64,000 nt of DNA from Malania oleifera (GCF_029873635.1 NC_080418.1:11236062-11300061); one strand, 5' to 3'. Shown: positions 45,109 through 57,460, counted from the first letter of the stretch. Notes: generated from the letters alone by a model not told the origin. Numbers and translations are program-made.

Positions 45109-45679
45109 TTAAAGTAATTGTTTCATAACTTGCATAAACTTAAGGGGAGCTCTCTCATGGGAACTTTCCAAGTCTTAGCAACTGATACTAATGATCAACT
45201 AATCCTCCTGCTTTAGTCCTTGTGAAAGTTAATTATTGATTATGTGCATACTTTATACTTCTATTGCATATATTATATGTGATGAAAAAATTGCATTTAA
45301 TGATAACTTGAACATATATATTTAAGTATTGGACCATACTGAATTGTTTAAGTAGTTGTGGATAAATTGCTAAGAAATTTAAACTCAAACAGGTTACGAT
45401 TATACAAAATGTCTTTTGGAAATTCCGATTTACAAATGGCACTCTGCCGAAATTTTTTCTAAATCTTTCCAAAATTCTTCTTGTATAACTGTAATTCTTA
45501 CCCATTTCCTAGCAATTTAATTCAAATGACTCTTTTTGCTATTGCCAAAAGGGGGGAGATGGAAAGAGGCAAAAATAATGGGTAAAAAGACTTGTGTTTA
45601 AACATAAATTGGATGCATATTGTGAGGGGGAGCCTTCTTTGGCTTAACCCTATATTTTTGCTAATCATATTTGTCATCA
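44566..45679 (+). other. Element filler, no gene
   Basis: This non-coding DNA lies between the orphan ORF and the polypurine tract. It includes the ATGCCTACTGCATGGTGGATG and GCCGGCATGCTGCCGAA phrases that recur near 52355 and 52530, and a TA run at 45077-45103. Confidence 0.6.
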
Positions 45680-45695
45680 TCAAAAAGAGGGAGAA
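45680..45695 (+). promoter_or_regulatory. Polypurine tract of plus-strand SIRE-like element
   Basis: TCAAAAAGAGGGAGAA lies directly before the LTR start TGTTGACC, matching the minus-strand element at 28117-28135. Confidence 0.85.
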
Positions 45696-47985
45696 TGTTG
45701 ACCTTATTGGTCATGTCCGATTTTAATTATGAAAAATACTCATTGTATCTAATGAGTGTTTGAGGTTTTGTGCAGGAACTAAAATTGTTAAAGATCGAGA
45801 TGTGCACAAAGAGGAATTAAAGCTGAAGACCCATTTATCGATTGTATTGTATTTTATTCATATGCAAAGAGTCTGTAATAGTAAATAGGATATTTGGTTT
45901 GTAATAAGCTCACATACATCACATGCATGATAATACGTAAGCTCAAACAAACCGTAAATGAAAAATGACCTTAGAAAGACCTTAGGGTTTTTCCTTCGGT
46001 CGACTGACACCGGACTATTTCGGCGTCTTCAAAATTGGACCCCAAGTGACCTTAGGACACTCACCTTTGCACTTGCATGTATTAGGCACTTGAATAGGGT
46101 TTTTATGTTTCAAGACTGGATCGAAATGCACACATTGTGCACTTTCGGTCGACCAGCCTTGACAGTTCATTCTGTCTTGGTCGATCGAAACAGGCCTCGG
46201 TCAACAGTTGACCAAGGTCCTAGTCGACCAAACCAAAGTAGTTTAAATCCCCTGGTCGACCGAAATCCTCTCTGGTCAACAATTTGACCATCTGGTCGAC
46301 CGAACCAATTTTGTACTCCAACTACCTGGTCGACCGAGGGTCCTCAGGAAAAATCCCAATGGTTTGGTCGACTGAACCAGCCAATTCAAAATGGTCCGGT
46401 CGACCGAACCTCATAGAAATGGGAAATCGCCCACTTACGATCGACCAAGTCTTCAGTTCAAAAATGCCCTAGTTGACCGAACCATATGAACTATGGTCGA
46501 CCGAAACTGTTCTGGTCGACTGAAACTGTTCTGGTCGACCGGACCTCTCGGGTTGCCCTAATTTTTACTGTGGTTAAACATTTTTTAAACAGGGTTAAAG
46601 TATTTGAAATGTCATTAAACTTTCCTAATAATACCCAATAGGTCCCTAACGGTCATATCTCTTCCCATGTCTATATATATGAGATCATTTGTGCAAATTA
46701 ACAAGACATTAGCCACTTTGATTAGGGGTAATTCTCTAAAATTTCCAAATCCTATAATACTCATATCTAAACCCCAACCACTCAAACTTACCTTCTCTTA
46801 TTGCTCAAACTCTCTGTAAGTTGATTGAGTGCTTGATTAGAAAGGTTTGCTCTCCCATTCTGATTAGATTGATTTGATTTTTACGAGAGTTAAACCTAAG
46901 TGTCCTTAGGGACCTTTGTTAATAAGTCTCTCCTAAGAAGACTTATATAAAACTTCTGAGTATTGCATATTCATTGCAATATCTCGAGAAGTGTATTTGT
47001 TTTTGGATTGCAAAGACTTGTCAAACATTTTCAAATATCTATTGTGTCTTTATCTTGAAAAAATATTTGAAGAGATATTTGTTCATGTGATAAAATCTTT
47101 GTTGCACTATTCATTAACTCACATATCCTTTGCTGAATACAAAGATTGAATTTCTATTTGCAAACCAAACATATACATTACTAGAGCATCATACGATTGA
47201 GAAAACCCGCTCATTGAAATATGCATATATATTGTTTGGCTAGCATCTTTGTGTGAACATCTTGCCTGAATATCTTGTGATACAAAGATTGCTAGATTGA
47301 TACTCTCATGAACTTATTACACTGATAGTAAATATATATATATATCTTGAGATTTTGGACCACACTGAGCTTACATATCATATCATTTGTGGTGTATGTA
47401 ATTGTGTGTATTTGGGTACATATCTGCTTTATACGAAAGCACAATCACTGTACCATTTGATTGTAATACAAATCTGTTGTATTTCCAAGCACAGGCCTGA
47501 AGAGGGAGACTAGCCCTGGAATAGTCCCAGATTGGCTTAGATCCGGTTAGGAAAGCTAGGTGCGTCATCCTGTTAAGGCGTGTAGGTTGAGGTCAGCCCG
47601 CTAATTGACCTAGTTAAGGTTAAGGTCAGCCCTGTGCTAATTAACCTGGTTGTAATCGGTGTCGCTCCACCCTTAAGTGAGCTATTAGTGGAATCCTCGG
47701 GCTTCCGAGCTAGAGGCAGGGATGTAGGCACAGTTGGCCAAACCCCAATAACATATCGTGTGTTTGTGTATATTGTCGCACTTTATATTTACTGCACGTG
47801 TATGTTATTATGTGAATGATGTGCTTGATTTAAATTTTTGCATATTATATTTATCGGTGTATTTGGAAATGGATAGAAAGACCCTAGGTTGTTATACTCA
47901 ATTGACTTCTAGTTCAACCTAGGAGAAAATTTCAAAATTCCAATTCACCCCCCCCCCCCCTCTTGGGAATACACCAATTCTAACA
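45696..47985 (+). mobile_element. 3' LTR of plus-strand SIRE-like element
   Basis: The LTR runs TGTTGACCTTATTGG to CACCAATTCTAACA, 2,290 bp. U3 carries a GGTCGACCGA array (45995-46545) followed by TATATATAT (46672-46680), and a run of C at 47948-47960 lies near the end. It is colinear with the LTRs at 25999 and 48111. Confidence 0.9.
45995..46680 (+). promoter_or_regulatory. GGTCGACCGA array plus TATA box, SIRE-like LTR
   Basis: About fifteen copies lie in 550 bp, among them TGGTCGACCGAAATCC (46252), TGGTCGACCGAACC (46292), CGGTCGACCGAACC (46397) and TGGTCGACCGGACC (46531). They are followed about 125 bp later by TATATATAT. This is the clearest example of the array in the window. Confidence 0.65.
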
Positions 47986-48110
47986 CGGAGCAACCACTTA
48001 CACACTCCTTATAGACGGAGCCACCTCTTTGAGTAATATTCCCCCACTCAGTTCACTCCTTATAGGCGGAGCCACCTCTCCAAGCGATAACCCACGCTCG
48101 GTACACCACG
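47986..48110 (+). repeat. 51-bp tandem repeat, two units (third unit at 50297)
   Basis: Units beginning CACTCCTTATAG, then A/GCGGAGCCACCTCT, start at 48003 and 48054. A third starts at 50297, on the other side of the solo LTR. They are probably part of an older copia LTR remnant. Confidence 0.75.
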
Positions 48111-50295
48111 TGTTGGAATTGGTGTGATCCCAAGAGGGGGGTGAATTGGGTTTTTGAAAAATTTCTGACTAATTTAAACGTTTCATCGATTCACCGCGTA
48201 TCATATCCCATTCAACATATACACGTGTATGTAAAATGATTTTAACACTGAAAGCAAACATACACGTGTGCAGTATATCTTATTTAAATTAAATGCGTGT
48301 ATGTAAATAATTAAAACATTAAACAACCATTCATACACATGCTAAAATTTAAGTGCAGGAATTTAAATAAGATAGAGAGAGATACAAGATTTATTATTGA
48401 GGTTCGGCCAAACCGGCCTACGTCCCCACCTTGGGCATATCCCCAAAGATTCCATTATACCTACTCACTTAACTAGGCGGAGCAGAAGCCTTTTACATCC
48501 TCTCCTTACGGGGCAAGAAAAACTCCAGCTCAATTACTAGGCTGAGTCGAACTAGTCTCACTTACGTGGCTAAGACTCCATAGTTCAATTTCGGGCTAAA
48601 TCGAATTGGTCTCATTTATGGGGCTGAGATTCCCCAGTTCAATTAATGGGCTGAATCCAACCAATACATTAAAACCATTTTTGTACATGAAAATGCTTCC
48701 AAAAAATACAAGCAGAAATGTACACAATAAGCTTAATAAAAATACGCACTCCAATGATATAAAACAATGCTTAGGGGAGTAAGGGTGCTTAATTATATTT
48801 AAACATTAATAAAAAGTGTTCTCCAAAAAGATGTTTCAATAATAATATAGGAGAACCTAGGGTTTTGCTCTTTCAATAATTTTTGCACAAATAGAATGTG
48901 TATGAAAAATGAGTATTATGTTTTCCTATAAATATTTTTGCAAATAAGAAACATATGGAGAATCTAGGAATTTAAGCTCAATAAAATATTTTTGCAATAA
49001 ATAAATTCTCCTAAAAATATTTATCATGAAAATAATGAGGAGAAACCAAAACTATGCTCTCAAAAAGATTTTCAAGAGTAAGAATAAGTCAGAGTAAGCA
49101 CGTAAAAATAAATGCCCAAAAATAAAGATACTCTCTTCAAAAGTAATTTTGAAATGAAGGAGAAGAGAGTTGGAAAGTTTTGTATAAAAATTTGGCCCCA
49201 AAATAATGATTTAAACAATAAAAACATTTTTGGGGAACTTTGATTAACAATGGATTAGAAAGAAAATTTGGGTTAATCAAAGTTGTTAATCTGACTTATG
49301 GAGGGGGTATTTATAAATTTTCAACAAATTTGACCATAAAGGGACACACTTGACATTTTGGAAAAGTTTAATTAAATTTTAATGACGTTTTAGAACTTTT
49401 AAAAAATTCCAACCAGAGAGCTCCAGTCAACCAAAGGTGAGGTTCGGTTGATCGAGTTACTTTAAGTTCGGTCAACTGATGATAAATTGAACTACAAGTT
49501 CGGTCGACCGGACTAATGTCCCAAGGGCGATTTTTCTATTTAGCGTGGTTCGATCGATCGGGAACTTTTTGAACTAACTAGTTCAGTCGACCAAACCGTT
49601 GAGTTCTCACACATGGGAACTCGGTCGACCAGGTAGTTGGTTTATAATTTGAGCTCGGTCGACCGAGTGGTCAAAGTGTTGACTTATAGGGAGTTCGGTC
49701 GACCAGGAGGAATATACTGACCATGTCTCGGTTGACTGGGTTGTGGTCAAACTATTGACCCTATCCCGGTTCAGTCAACTGGGAGGATTTTGTATTATCA
49801 AGTACGATCAACCGAACAAGCAACTTAAGAGCATTTAGGTTCTTTTCACATATATAAACACTCATTCCATTTAACCATATTTGTATATGCATGTGTGAGT
49901 GTCTTAGGGTCATTCTAGGTCATTTGAGGACACCGAAAAAATCCAGCGTTAGTCGAGCTTCGATCGACCGAAGGGAGCCTTAAGGTCATTTAGTTCCCTA
50001 TGGTCAAACTTCGTCCATTTGAGCATATAATCCATATCATGTAGATGTATGCATTATTACAAACCAGAGATATAAAAATTAACTGCAATTACATAAAATA
50101 AACGTCTTCTTCATCATTTTGCTCTTCTAACTTCATGGAATGCTTGATCGTATAGTCTTTGAGTCCTACAAGCTTCCATCGTTGTTTCCTTATGTGTATG
50201 TCAAGTTAATGGATTTGTTCATATGCTAAATACACACATAAAAAACATGTGTTTTGACAGCATCAAAAATAGGGATCGGACTCAAAAAGTCAACA
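48111..50295 (-). mobile_element. Solo SIRE-like copia LTR
   Basis: On the minus strand it runs TGTTGACTTTTTGAG (50295) to CACACCAATTCCAACA (48111), 2,185 bp, colinear with the two other SIRE-like LTRs. It has a GGTCGACCGA array at 49419-49980 and TATAAATA at 49315-49308. Flanks CCACG (48106-48110) and CCACT (50296-50300) are a duplication with one mismatch. No internal region adjoins it. Confidence 0.88.
49308..49980 (-). promoter_or_regulatory. GGTCGACCGA array plus TATA box, solo copia LTR
   Basis: More than ten degenerate copies (for example TCGGTCGACC at 49500, TCGGTCGACCGAG at 49657 and CGATCGACCGAAG at 49961) precede TATAAATA on the minus strand. Confidence 0.6.
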
Positions 50296-50844
50296 CCACT
50301 CCTTATAGGCGGAACCACCTCTCCAAGTGATATCCCCTCACTTGGCCACAGTTCACAACCTGTACCGCAAAGAGTATGAATGAAAATGAAATTTGCGTAC
50401 AATGAATGCTTCTTCACAAGCAGATTTGTACAATGAAAAAATATATCTAAATGCACACTCAAATTATTTGAAATGTGAAGCTCAATAGAGTTTGGTAGAA
50501 ATGATTTTTCTCAAGTGACCTTTGAAATATTAAATGTAAGAAGGCTTTCAAGAAATATATATGAGTGTGAATATATGCTATAGCCTTTCAAGGATAACTC
50601 AAAAATGTTTTCTCCAAAAGATTTTTCAAAAGAAGAGTAAGAGAAATTTAAATTTGATGCTTAAGAAGACTTTTGAAATATCAAATATAAGAAAGTTTTG
50701 ATGTAGAAAATATGAGTGTAAAAATATGCCCAAAGCTTTTCAAGAAACCCTCAAAATGTTTTCCCCAAAATTGTTTTTCAAGAAGAGTAGGAGAAATTTG
50801 GATATGATCTTCAAATATCTGCACTAGAGTATAAAGCAAACACG
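50296..50844 (-). repeat. Decayed copia LTR remnant, no gene
   Basis: After the third 51-bp unit, A-rich text with repeated CAAAATGTTTTCTCCAAAAG and AAGAAGAGTAGGAGAAATTTGG-like phrases resembles the transcribed half of the minus-strand LTR at 48800-49150. There are no termini. Confidence 0.4.
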
Positions 50845-51340
50845 ATGACCAAAGAATTCATAAAATTACAAGGTGTTTGCAAGGGTTTAAAAGATCTAAA
50901 AATTCAAGGTTTGGAAAGAAAAATTGAGGACCAAGCTAAGGTCATCCATATATTCACTAGGGGTAAAGGAAACTTTGACAAGCTCCTAGGTTCACAAAAT
51001 ATGACCTTAGATAAAGAAGGTATAGGTTTTAATGGAATTGAAAATAGGAAAAGGAAGAACCTATACATGGGGTACTTTGTAAGATAATTTGAACATTATG
51101 TTAGTACCTCCTCTGGTCCATATACTCACACCACCTGCATCTTGTGTAAAAAGAAAGGGCACATAAAATTTGATTGCCCATTTAAAAGAAAAGGTGTGAA
51201 ACCCAAATGAGTATGGAAAGTCAAAGAATCACCAACTCCTAACCCATCGAGAATCAAAGACAGAAAAATGGTATGGGTTGTTAAGCAAGCAAACCCCTTG
51301 AAATTCAAAAAAGAATTTGTTCAAATAGAAATTACATGAT
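50845..51340 (+). pseudogene. SIRE-like gag 3' end with zinc knuckle
   Basis: An open stretch of 80 codons (KLQGVCKGLKDLKIQGLERK then FTRGKGNFDKLLGSQNMTLD and KEGIGFNGIE) is followed in the same phase, after stops near 51085 and 51208, by CILCKKKGHIKFDCPFKRKG, an intact CX2CX4HX4C knuckle, then WVVKQANPLKFKKEFV. These blocks are the usual end of SIRE-type Gag. There is no LTR or pol nearby in the same orientation; the remnant continues as filler. Confidence 0.75.
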
Positions 51341-53323
51341 CACACAATTCTTCCTTAGCGTTTAGGATTAGCTATAGGGGGTAGTGATGACTCTAGACTA
51401 GGGAAGTGGTTTGCGCATGAAATGTCAAATCTTAGTATATGCATTCACTACACTATTATTACACTAAGAACCATAGAGAAGCAAGCCAATACGAAAATTT
51501 AAGTGTTTTATCCAATCTGAGTTTAATCCATCTCTTCCATAGGAACACTTTATCAACCACGATCACATCTGATAAAGATTCATTCATTCATCAGGTCGTA
51601 TCCTTGCTCCTATCTATGATCATATCTAGAGGATACCCTTTATTTAGGGGAAATAAGAAATACCCAAAGAGCAACGTTCACAAATTCATATTCTTCCTAA
51701 ATGCTCTTTGCCAAAATTGTTAGGACATATCTTAAGCTTGTTCAATCTTAATAATGTCCTACTTCACCTGAATACACTTCTAAACTTAAAGAAAATTTAA
51801 TTGTTAAGAGTATTTATCCAAACTCTGCTTCATACGCTCTTAAATAAAAAAATCAAATCATTTAGAGTTTCATTTCCTTGGAGATGTGTTGAGTGGCTAA
51901 GATGATTGCCTAAGTTTCAATTAAAAGGAAAATCAAACATCTAAGAAACCTGTGCTCGAGCAATTAAAGTTAAAGCCATCCATTTTTGTGCCTCTCACAC
52001 ATTAAAATTCATAAGAAAAGAGGCATTACAGGCTTATGACTGTGAAGAACAATTATTTATGACTTTTTAGTCTGATAAGCCTAAAGCACTCAAAGGTCAA
52101 GTTTAAATCATTGAAAATCTTAAAACACTTAGATAAGAACTTGATAAATAGATAAAGGCGTAAAATGATGTTAGTGCATAGCTCATGGGGAGCATTTCTC
52201 TTTCATGTCTTTCAAATTTAAATGCTCTCATGATTTTATATGCCTTAGATGAACAACACTACAATCCACTATCCATAATGCACCAAATGATTAAAATTGT
52301 GGACACTTTTATTTCATATGAATTGTTGATTGAGCTACCTTAATGCAAGCTTGTATTGAATGCCTCCTGCGTGGTGGATGCAATGATGAGAATTGCATGC
52401 TAGTAGTGGATTTTAGGTTCTTGCATGCTTGAACTGAATGATATCTGCATGATGCAAATTACTCTAATTACTTGCTTGAATCTATCAAGTTTTTGGTGCA
52501 TGTTTATATGGGAAAATGCTCTTTTACAGTTGGCATGCTACCGAAATTTCGTGAAATTTTCCAAAACAAAACTATGTACCAAAATGACAATGATTTAATG
52601 CATCTCAAAATGTTTTTGAAATGATGAGTGAATCAAATGAATAGATAACTAAATCTCATCATTAATTAGAAATCACATGCATGAGAACATACATAAGGGA
52701 GCTCAGCTCCATTATTAGATAAAGAGCACAAAGGACTCACATGTATCACTTTCGCTTTTTGAATATTGAGGCTCTTCTTAAAACCCTGAACATCATATCC
52801 AATCTTTAAAAGCTCTATGACTTGATATGAAGTGTTCTTGGTTATGGATATTATTGTATGCCTTAATATGTATTTTCTGATGCCTATGTGACCTATTAGG
52901 ACAACTATACTGATCAAATGCTTTAAATGATTGCTTATACTGCTTGGTTTGCTTAATGAAATTAATAGTTAATAGGTATATGTACTTCATTTCATCGAAG
53001 AATGTATTCAAATTAATAGAGGGAGCTTTCAAAATTAAATTTCTATCATGTTTTGCTCACCAACACTTTTGGCTTAGATCTGTTAAGAACTCTTTGTGGC
53101 TTGTGATCAATTATGATGATTTTATTGAATATTTTAAATGGAAATATATTCCTTTTCCACAAGTTCTTTATTTCTCCACATGATCCTTGTTTTATATGTT
53201 CAATCTTCTTGGGATTTATGTGATTGATTTTCTTTGGTTATATTATGAAGTGTGCGTAGATGCTGAACTAAGAAAATATTTGCTTGCTTGAACTTTAAGT
53301 ATTTAAAATCAAAATGTTGACTC
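51341..53323 (+). other. SIRE-like element filler, no clear gene
   Basis: Phrases shared with 39850-40600 and 44790-45000 run through this stretch in the same order (GGGTAGTGATGACTCTAGACT near 51380, TCGTATCCTTGCTCC near 51596, GCCTCCTGCGTGGTGGATG near 52358, GGCATGCTACCGAA near 52532), so it is a second, older copy of the pol-less element. At 51900-52150 one frame with several stops (KVKAIHFCASHTLKFIRKEA then LQAYDCEEQL) occupies the place of the orphan ORF, but I cannot say it is the same protein. Confidence 0.5.
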
Positions 53324-53599
53324 ACATTTTTAATTAATCATAGTGCTTAATTCTTCTTTATTTTTAATAATAGTTAAATTTGAACTTAAACTTAGTGAAT
53401 TCCCTTACTACTTAGTGACACTCTTATATTTGAGAGTTATTCTCTAAGGTTTTTAGATTGAGTTGGCTATTTGTGTAGTGAGCAAATATATGCATTGCCT
53501 TAGGAAGAGGCACTACTAAGTAATCAAATGGATTATGGCTTGGTTTATGGCAAGTGAAAGACAATTGTTGGTATATTCAGTTTTGGATTATTCAGGTGA

Positions 53600-54020
53600 C
53601 TTGGGCAAGCATAGGTCCTTGATAGGTTATGTTTTCGCTTTTCTTGGAAATAACATCAATTGAAAGGCAGCTTTGCAATCAATAGTAGCCTTGTCAACAA
53701 CTAAGGCAGAGTACATGGCTCTTTTAGAAGTAGTGAAGGAAACTTGGTGACTAAATCGTTGGTTAAAGACATGAGAATTGATAAAGATTGAAGTACAATT
53801 TACTATGATAGTCAGAGTACTATACACTTGATCCAAGATCATATGTGCCATGAGAGGACTAGCATACAGATGCCAAGTATCGCTTTTGTTCGAGAGGTTA
53901 TCACCAATCTAAAATGAAAGTCAAGAAGATTAGTACAAAAGATAATCTTGTAACTACATTGACTAAGCCAGTTCATATAATCAAGTTTGTGCATTACTTG
54001 AACTTGATTAATCTTTTCAA
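53600..54020 (+). pseudogene. Ty1/copia RNase H remnant (duplication copy 2)
   Basis: This is the counterpart of 18740-19165, with the same blocks (GYVFAFLG, the RTKHIDVRYHF-like region at 53855-53900, KVKKISTKDNLVTTLTKPVH at about 53915-53970, LNLINLFKMR) and the same stops and phase changes, so the decay largely predates the duplication. A GGTGGATATTTATTG boundary follows at about 54075. Confidence 0.72.
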
Positions 54021-54423
54021 AATGAGGTAAGCCCTTTGAGGAGCATGGTGGTGAAGGAGAAAAATTCAAAACAAGGTGGATATTTATTGAGGTTTCTTGT
54101 GTTTTTTGCTCATATTTGGAGTCCCACATTATTTATGTCTAGCTAGTGCTAGTCATAGGACTTACATAAATATTATAAGCTATAGTTGTATAGTGGTCTA
54201 TAAGTAAACATAAGTTTATTTGGGATTTGGGTGAGAGAGAGAGAGAGAGACTACTTTCGTAATGTTTTACTATTCATGGTGAATATTTTCTCCTTGGTAT
54301 GGGTGAGCATTCGTTCGTTTCGATTAAAAAATCTCACTACTCGAAGCAAACCGAAACTCCATACCAACCAAACTCAAAATTGACCGAACCAAATTTCGGT
54401 TATATCGGTTAACCGATTTAATG

Positions 54424-54462
<39 letters not shown>

Positions 54463-55435
54463 AAATATACATAATTTTTGATTAATTTAACCAAACTTAA
54501 AAACTAAATCGAAAATCAAAATTTAATGAAAATGAAAACCGAATCAAACTGAATAAATTTTTAACCAAACCAAACCAACCGAATTTACTCGATTAATTTA
54601 GTTTTAATTGAATTATGCTTTCCTACTCCTTTGCTCCTATGGACGTAGGTTTGATATTAAAATTGAACCACGTTTTATCTTGTGCTTATTGTGTGTTTGT
54701 GTTTGCTTTTTTTTTTTTTTTTGTTCATTGTTCTTGATTAAATTCGGCAATTCAATCTTAACAATCATCATCTTTGAAAAAAGAAATAGGAGTCCTCCAT
54801 AGGATTACATAAGCTACACACCATCATTTTTAGCCATGTGCTGTGACGATCATTTTTTTTGTTGTATATCTTAATATGCTAGAAGTTGTACTTGAATACT
54901 CAACATTAAAATATATAAAATTTTGAAATGAGCTTTGGGATGATGTGATTGAATTTAAGTGGTCAAGTACAAATATATGTTAGTACGCTACGTTTTTTTT
55001 TTTAATAAATATTTTTGCCAATTGTGGTAAAGCCACATGAAGAAATTTGTAAAATTTTTTGTCTAAGTTACCAATGCTCAAGGGAAATTACAAACATTTC
55101 TCTTAATGTCATTACATTGTTTGCAGTAGTTACCAATTGCAAGTTCAAGGCAAAAGACAATGAGAGAGTTAGGCTAGTCTTAAGTGGTAAAAGGGTAGGT
55201 GTTTTATATAAAATAAAAATCAAATTTAGTGTATCCAAGCAACGACAAGCCAACTTCTAGTGGCAAAAATCATAGTTCCAACTCTGTTCTTTATAGTGAA
55301 TACTTCTTACTAGGTGAGAATTTTCTCCACAAAGAGCATAAAAATAAAAATGTCATATTTTCAACAAAACCACTAGAACCAATGGGACATAAGGCATGAA
55401 TTCAATCATATTTTTAGAATAATTTCTAACTTAAC
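54021..55435. other. Gene-free stretch, counterpart of 19166-20559
   Basis: It holds the same copia LTR-like start, GGTTATATCGGTTAACCGA-rich text, a TA run at 54430-54457, the uncharacterised 81-codon frame at 55015-55260, and the GRAS 3' flank. Nothing else is recognised. Confidence 0.45.
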
Positions 55436-57460
55436 TCATTGATTATGAGTTTTTAAAAAATGCTCTAAAGAATCATTTGAATCCCAGCAAGAGAGAGCCA
55501 TCAACACTCGACCTTTCCATCCTTGCAACACCCATTGTCCATCTTCATCAATCAAGAAATCTTTGTGGTAGTCAGATTTCACCTTAACCTTCAATGCATT
55601 CATAAGTTCTGTGTCTAGTCGGAGCTGCTTAAACCCAGCTCTCGTATTTCGAATCTTCCATTGTTTATATGTTTTGGGTCTGAAAAACCTCATTGAACCT
55701 TCACATCCTATAATATTCATCATTACCATCCCATAAAACTCTTTTTCAAATATCAATCTATCTTGACTTTCACGGGTAAAATTTGTATCCATCATGTCAA
55801 ACACTAACAAATAGTGAAAGAATGTCTCCCGAAACCATGTAACAAAGAAAAGGGCATTATGATATGCATTATTAACACCATGAATGAATATATTTGGATT
55901 TATCTTCTGGATTAAGTTTAGAGTAACATTCCTCGAACTATCTAATGCAATACTCTCATCACATACAGCCTCAAGTCGGAACAGGCAATTAACAACGACA
56001 ACCTCATTTTTGTCGATCTTGAGGTCAGTAGCTTGGATAGTTTCCCATTAATTTACTATAGCATTATACTCAAATGGGACATTAAAGCGCTTACAATAAG
56101 TTGCTAGACGGCGGTCCGTGTCTCCAACTTTTCTTGCTGTGCGAAAACTTGGTCCGGGAAACTCTATCCCCGTAACACGAAGCATGGGAGGCCCACCAAC
56201 CAAGGTTGAGAGATCTTGGATAACCATGGGCCATTGGAACCCATACAGGATACCAAAATCTATAGTATGAATCGCCCTCGCCTTTCTGGCTAAATTCAAA
56301 ATGTGGTGATTTGCAAAATAAAAAGAGATCCTTCTAAATGGACAGACTGAAACAAAAGACCGGTAAGCTTTCAGCATGGCCGCAGCTGATGGCATCTTAG
56401 ATGACAAAGCAGCATAAATTTGAGTACCAGTGCCCGCCAAGCGTGCTTCGAGGGCATTGGCAAAATAGTGGGCACACCACTGAAACCCATCTCCGAAGCG
56501 AGAAGAGTGCCGCCGAATCTCCTTCAATCGTTCTTTTGCAGTTCTCCAATCTTCAGCAGCGATATCCTGTGCACACAGAACAAGATAATCCTTCAAATCA
56601 ACTGACTCTTCATTTCCTGTTCTCTTTGCTCCCTTCCCAGGGTTAAACCCACAAGCTTCCACATTCTGCAACGGCAACCACTCGCCGACGCTACTGTCCG
56701 ACAACGACTCAACAATATTCTTATTTTCTTTAGCTCAAAAGAGAAAAACATTGTCAAGCATCTCTGTTAACTCGTCCTCTTCGCCTGAAACCGCCAATTG
56801 CTTTCTTCTCCTCCGTTCTTCCTCCGAATCCTCCCTTTGATGATTCTTCTTTCCCCTCACAACAGCAGACGAATACACCCTGTCATCCTCACTTGCATCA
56901 GGACTGTCATCGTCCTTGGACGACTTTGGAGTTAACTTGGTGTTAGAGTTTTCCAAATTAACAAGAAGAAGATTTTCACGAGGAAGGAACTTGCTAGCTT
57001 CCTCTTGGCCTCTTTGAAACTGCAGTTTGTACTCGCGCCGGCTAATAGTATTCCAAAAATTAGGTGTACTTAGAAAAGGCTGATGCATTTCGAGACTCCC
57101 ACTGAGCCCGCCTTTCATTTCTGAAGTGTTAGACTGAGAAACAGAATAATTGCTAGTGGTAACATTACAATCTGGGGAAATATTGTTAGGACAGCCGAGA
57201 GTGGGTGGGTGGGCAGGGGAGGGAGGATACTTCTTACCCACAGCTTCGTACAACGATTTCTCGGTAGCTGGAAGAGCCGCAGGGTCGTGCAACAAGCTAC
57301 CCTCCTCGTCCTGGTCCTCTTCCATAAGCATTTGCGCTATGTATTGTAAAACTGGATCAGAAAAGCCATCGTCGCCGGGGGAATCTACATCCGGCTTCGC
57401 AGTCGACGTCGGAGCCAAATACACCGGGGCTTGCTCCGGTGGAAGGGAAGATAAACCCAT
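55436..57460 (-). pseudogene. GRAS family, LISCL (SCL14/SCL33-like) pseudogene, copy 2
   Basis: This is the better preserved of the two GRAS copies: one phase runs about 674 codons from the ATG at 57460 to the TGA at 55436, with two nonsense codons, a TGA at about 56735 (residue 242, after DNVFLF) and a TAA at about 56047 (residue 472, just before WETIQ). The N-terminal LISCL motif (DPVLQYIAQMLMEEDQDEEG), the leucine-heptad region, IDFGILYGFQWP (VHIID motif), GGPPMLRVTGIEFPGPSF, the RRLATYCKRFNVPFEYNAI region and the C-terminal SAW region (GYHKDFLIDE-like, WVLQGWKGRVL, LSCW) are in the right order, and the length is near normal for LISCL. If transcribed it could yield only the acidic N terminus. 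Both stops are private to this copy. Confidence 0.94.

Larger units (their letters stand above)
39758..47985 (+). mobile_element. SIRE-like copia element without pol, 5' truncated
   Basis: The element starts at the Athila insertion, inside the end of gag (MWVIMKANP-like text at 39800-39835). It then has long filler with a GGTCGACC array, the ORF at 43387-44565, filler to the polypurine tract (45680-45695), and the 3' LTR 45696-47985. No protease, integrase, reverse transcriptase or RNase H is found. The same filler phrases occur at 51250-52560 in a second copy. The layout suggests a large non-autonomous derivative that uses SIRE-like LTRs. The solo LTR 40997-43341 is a later insertion. Confidence 0.7.
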
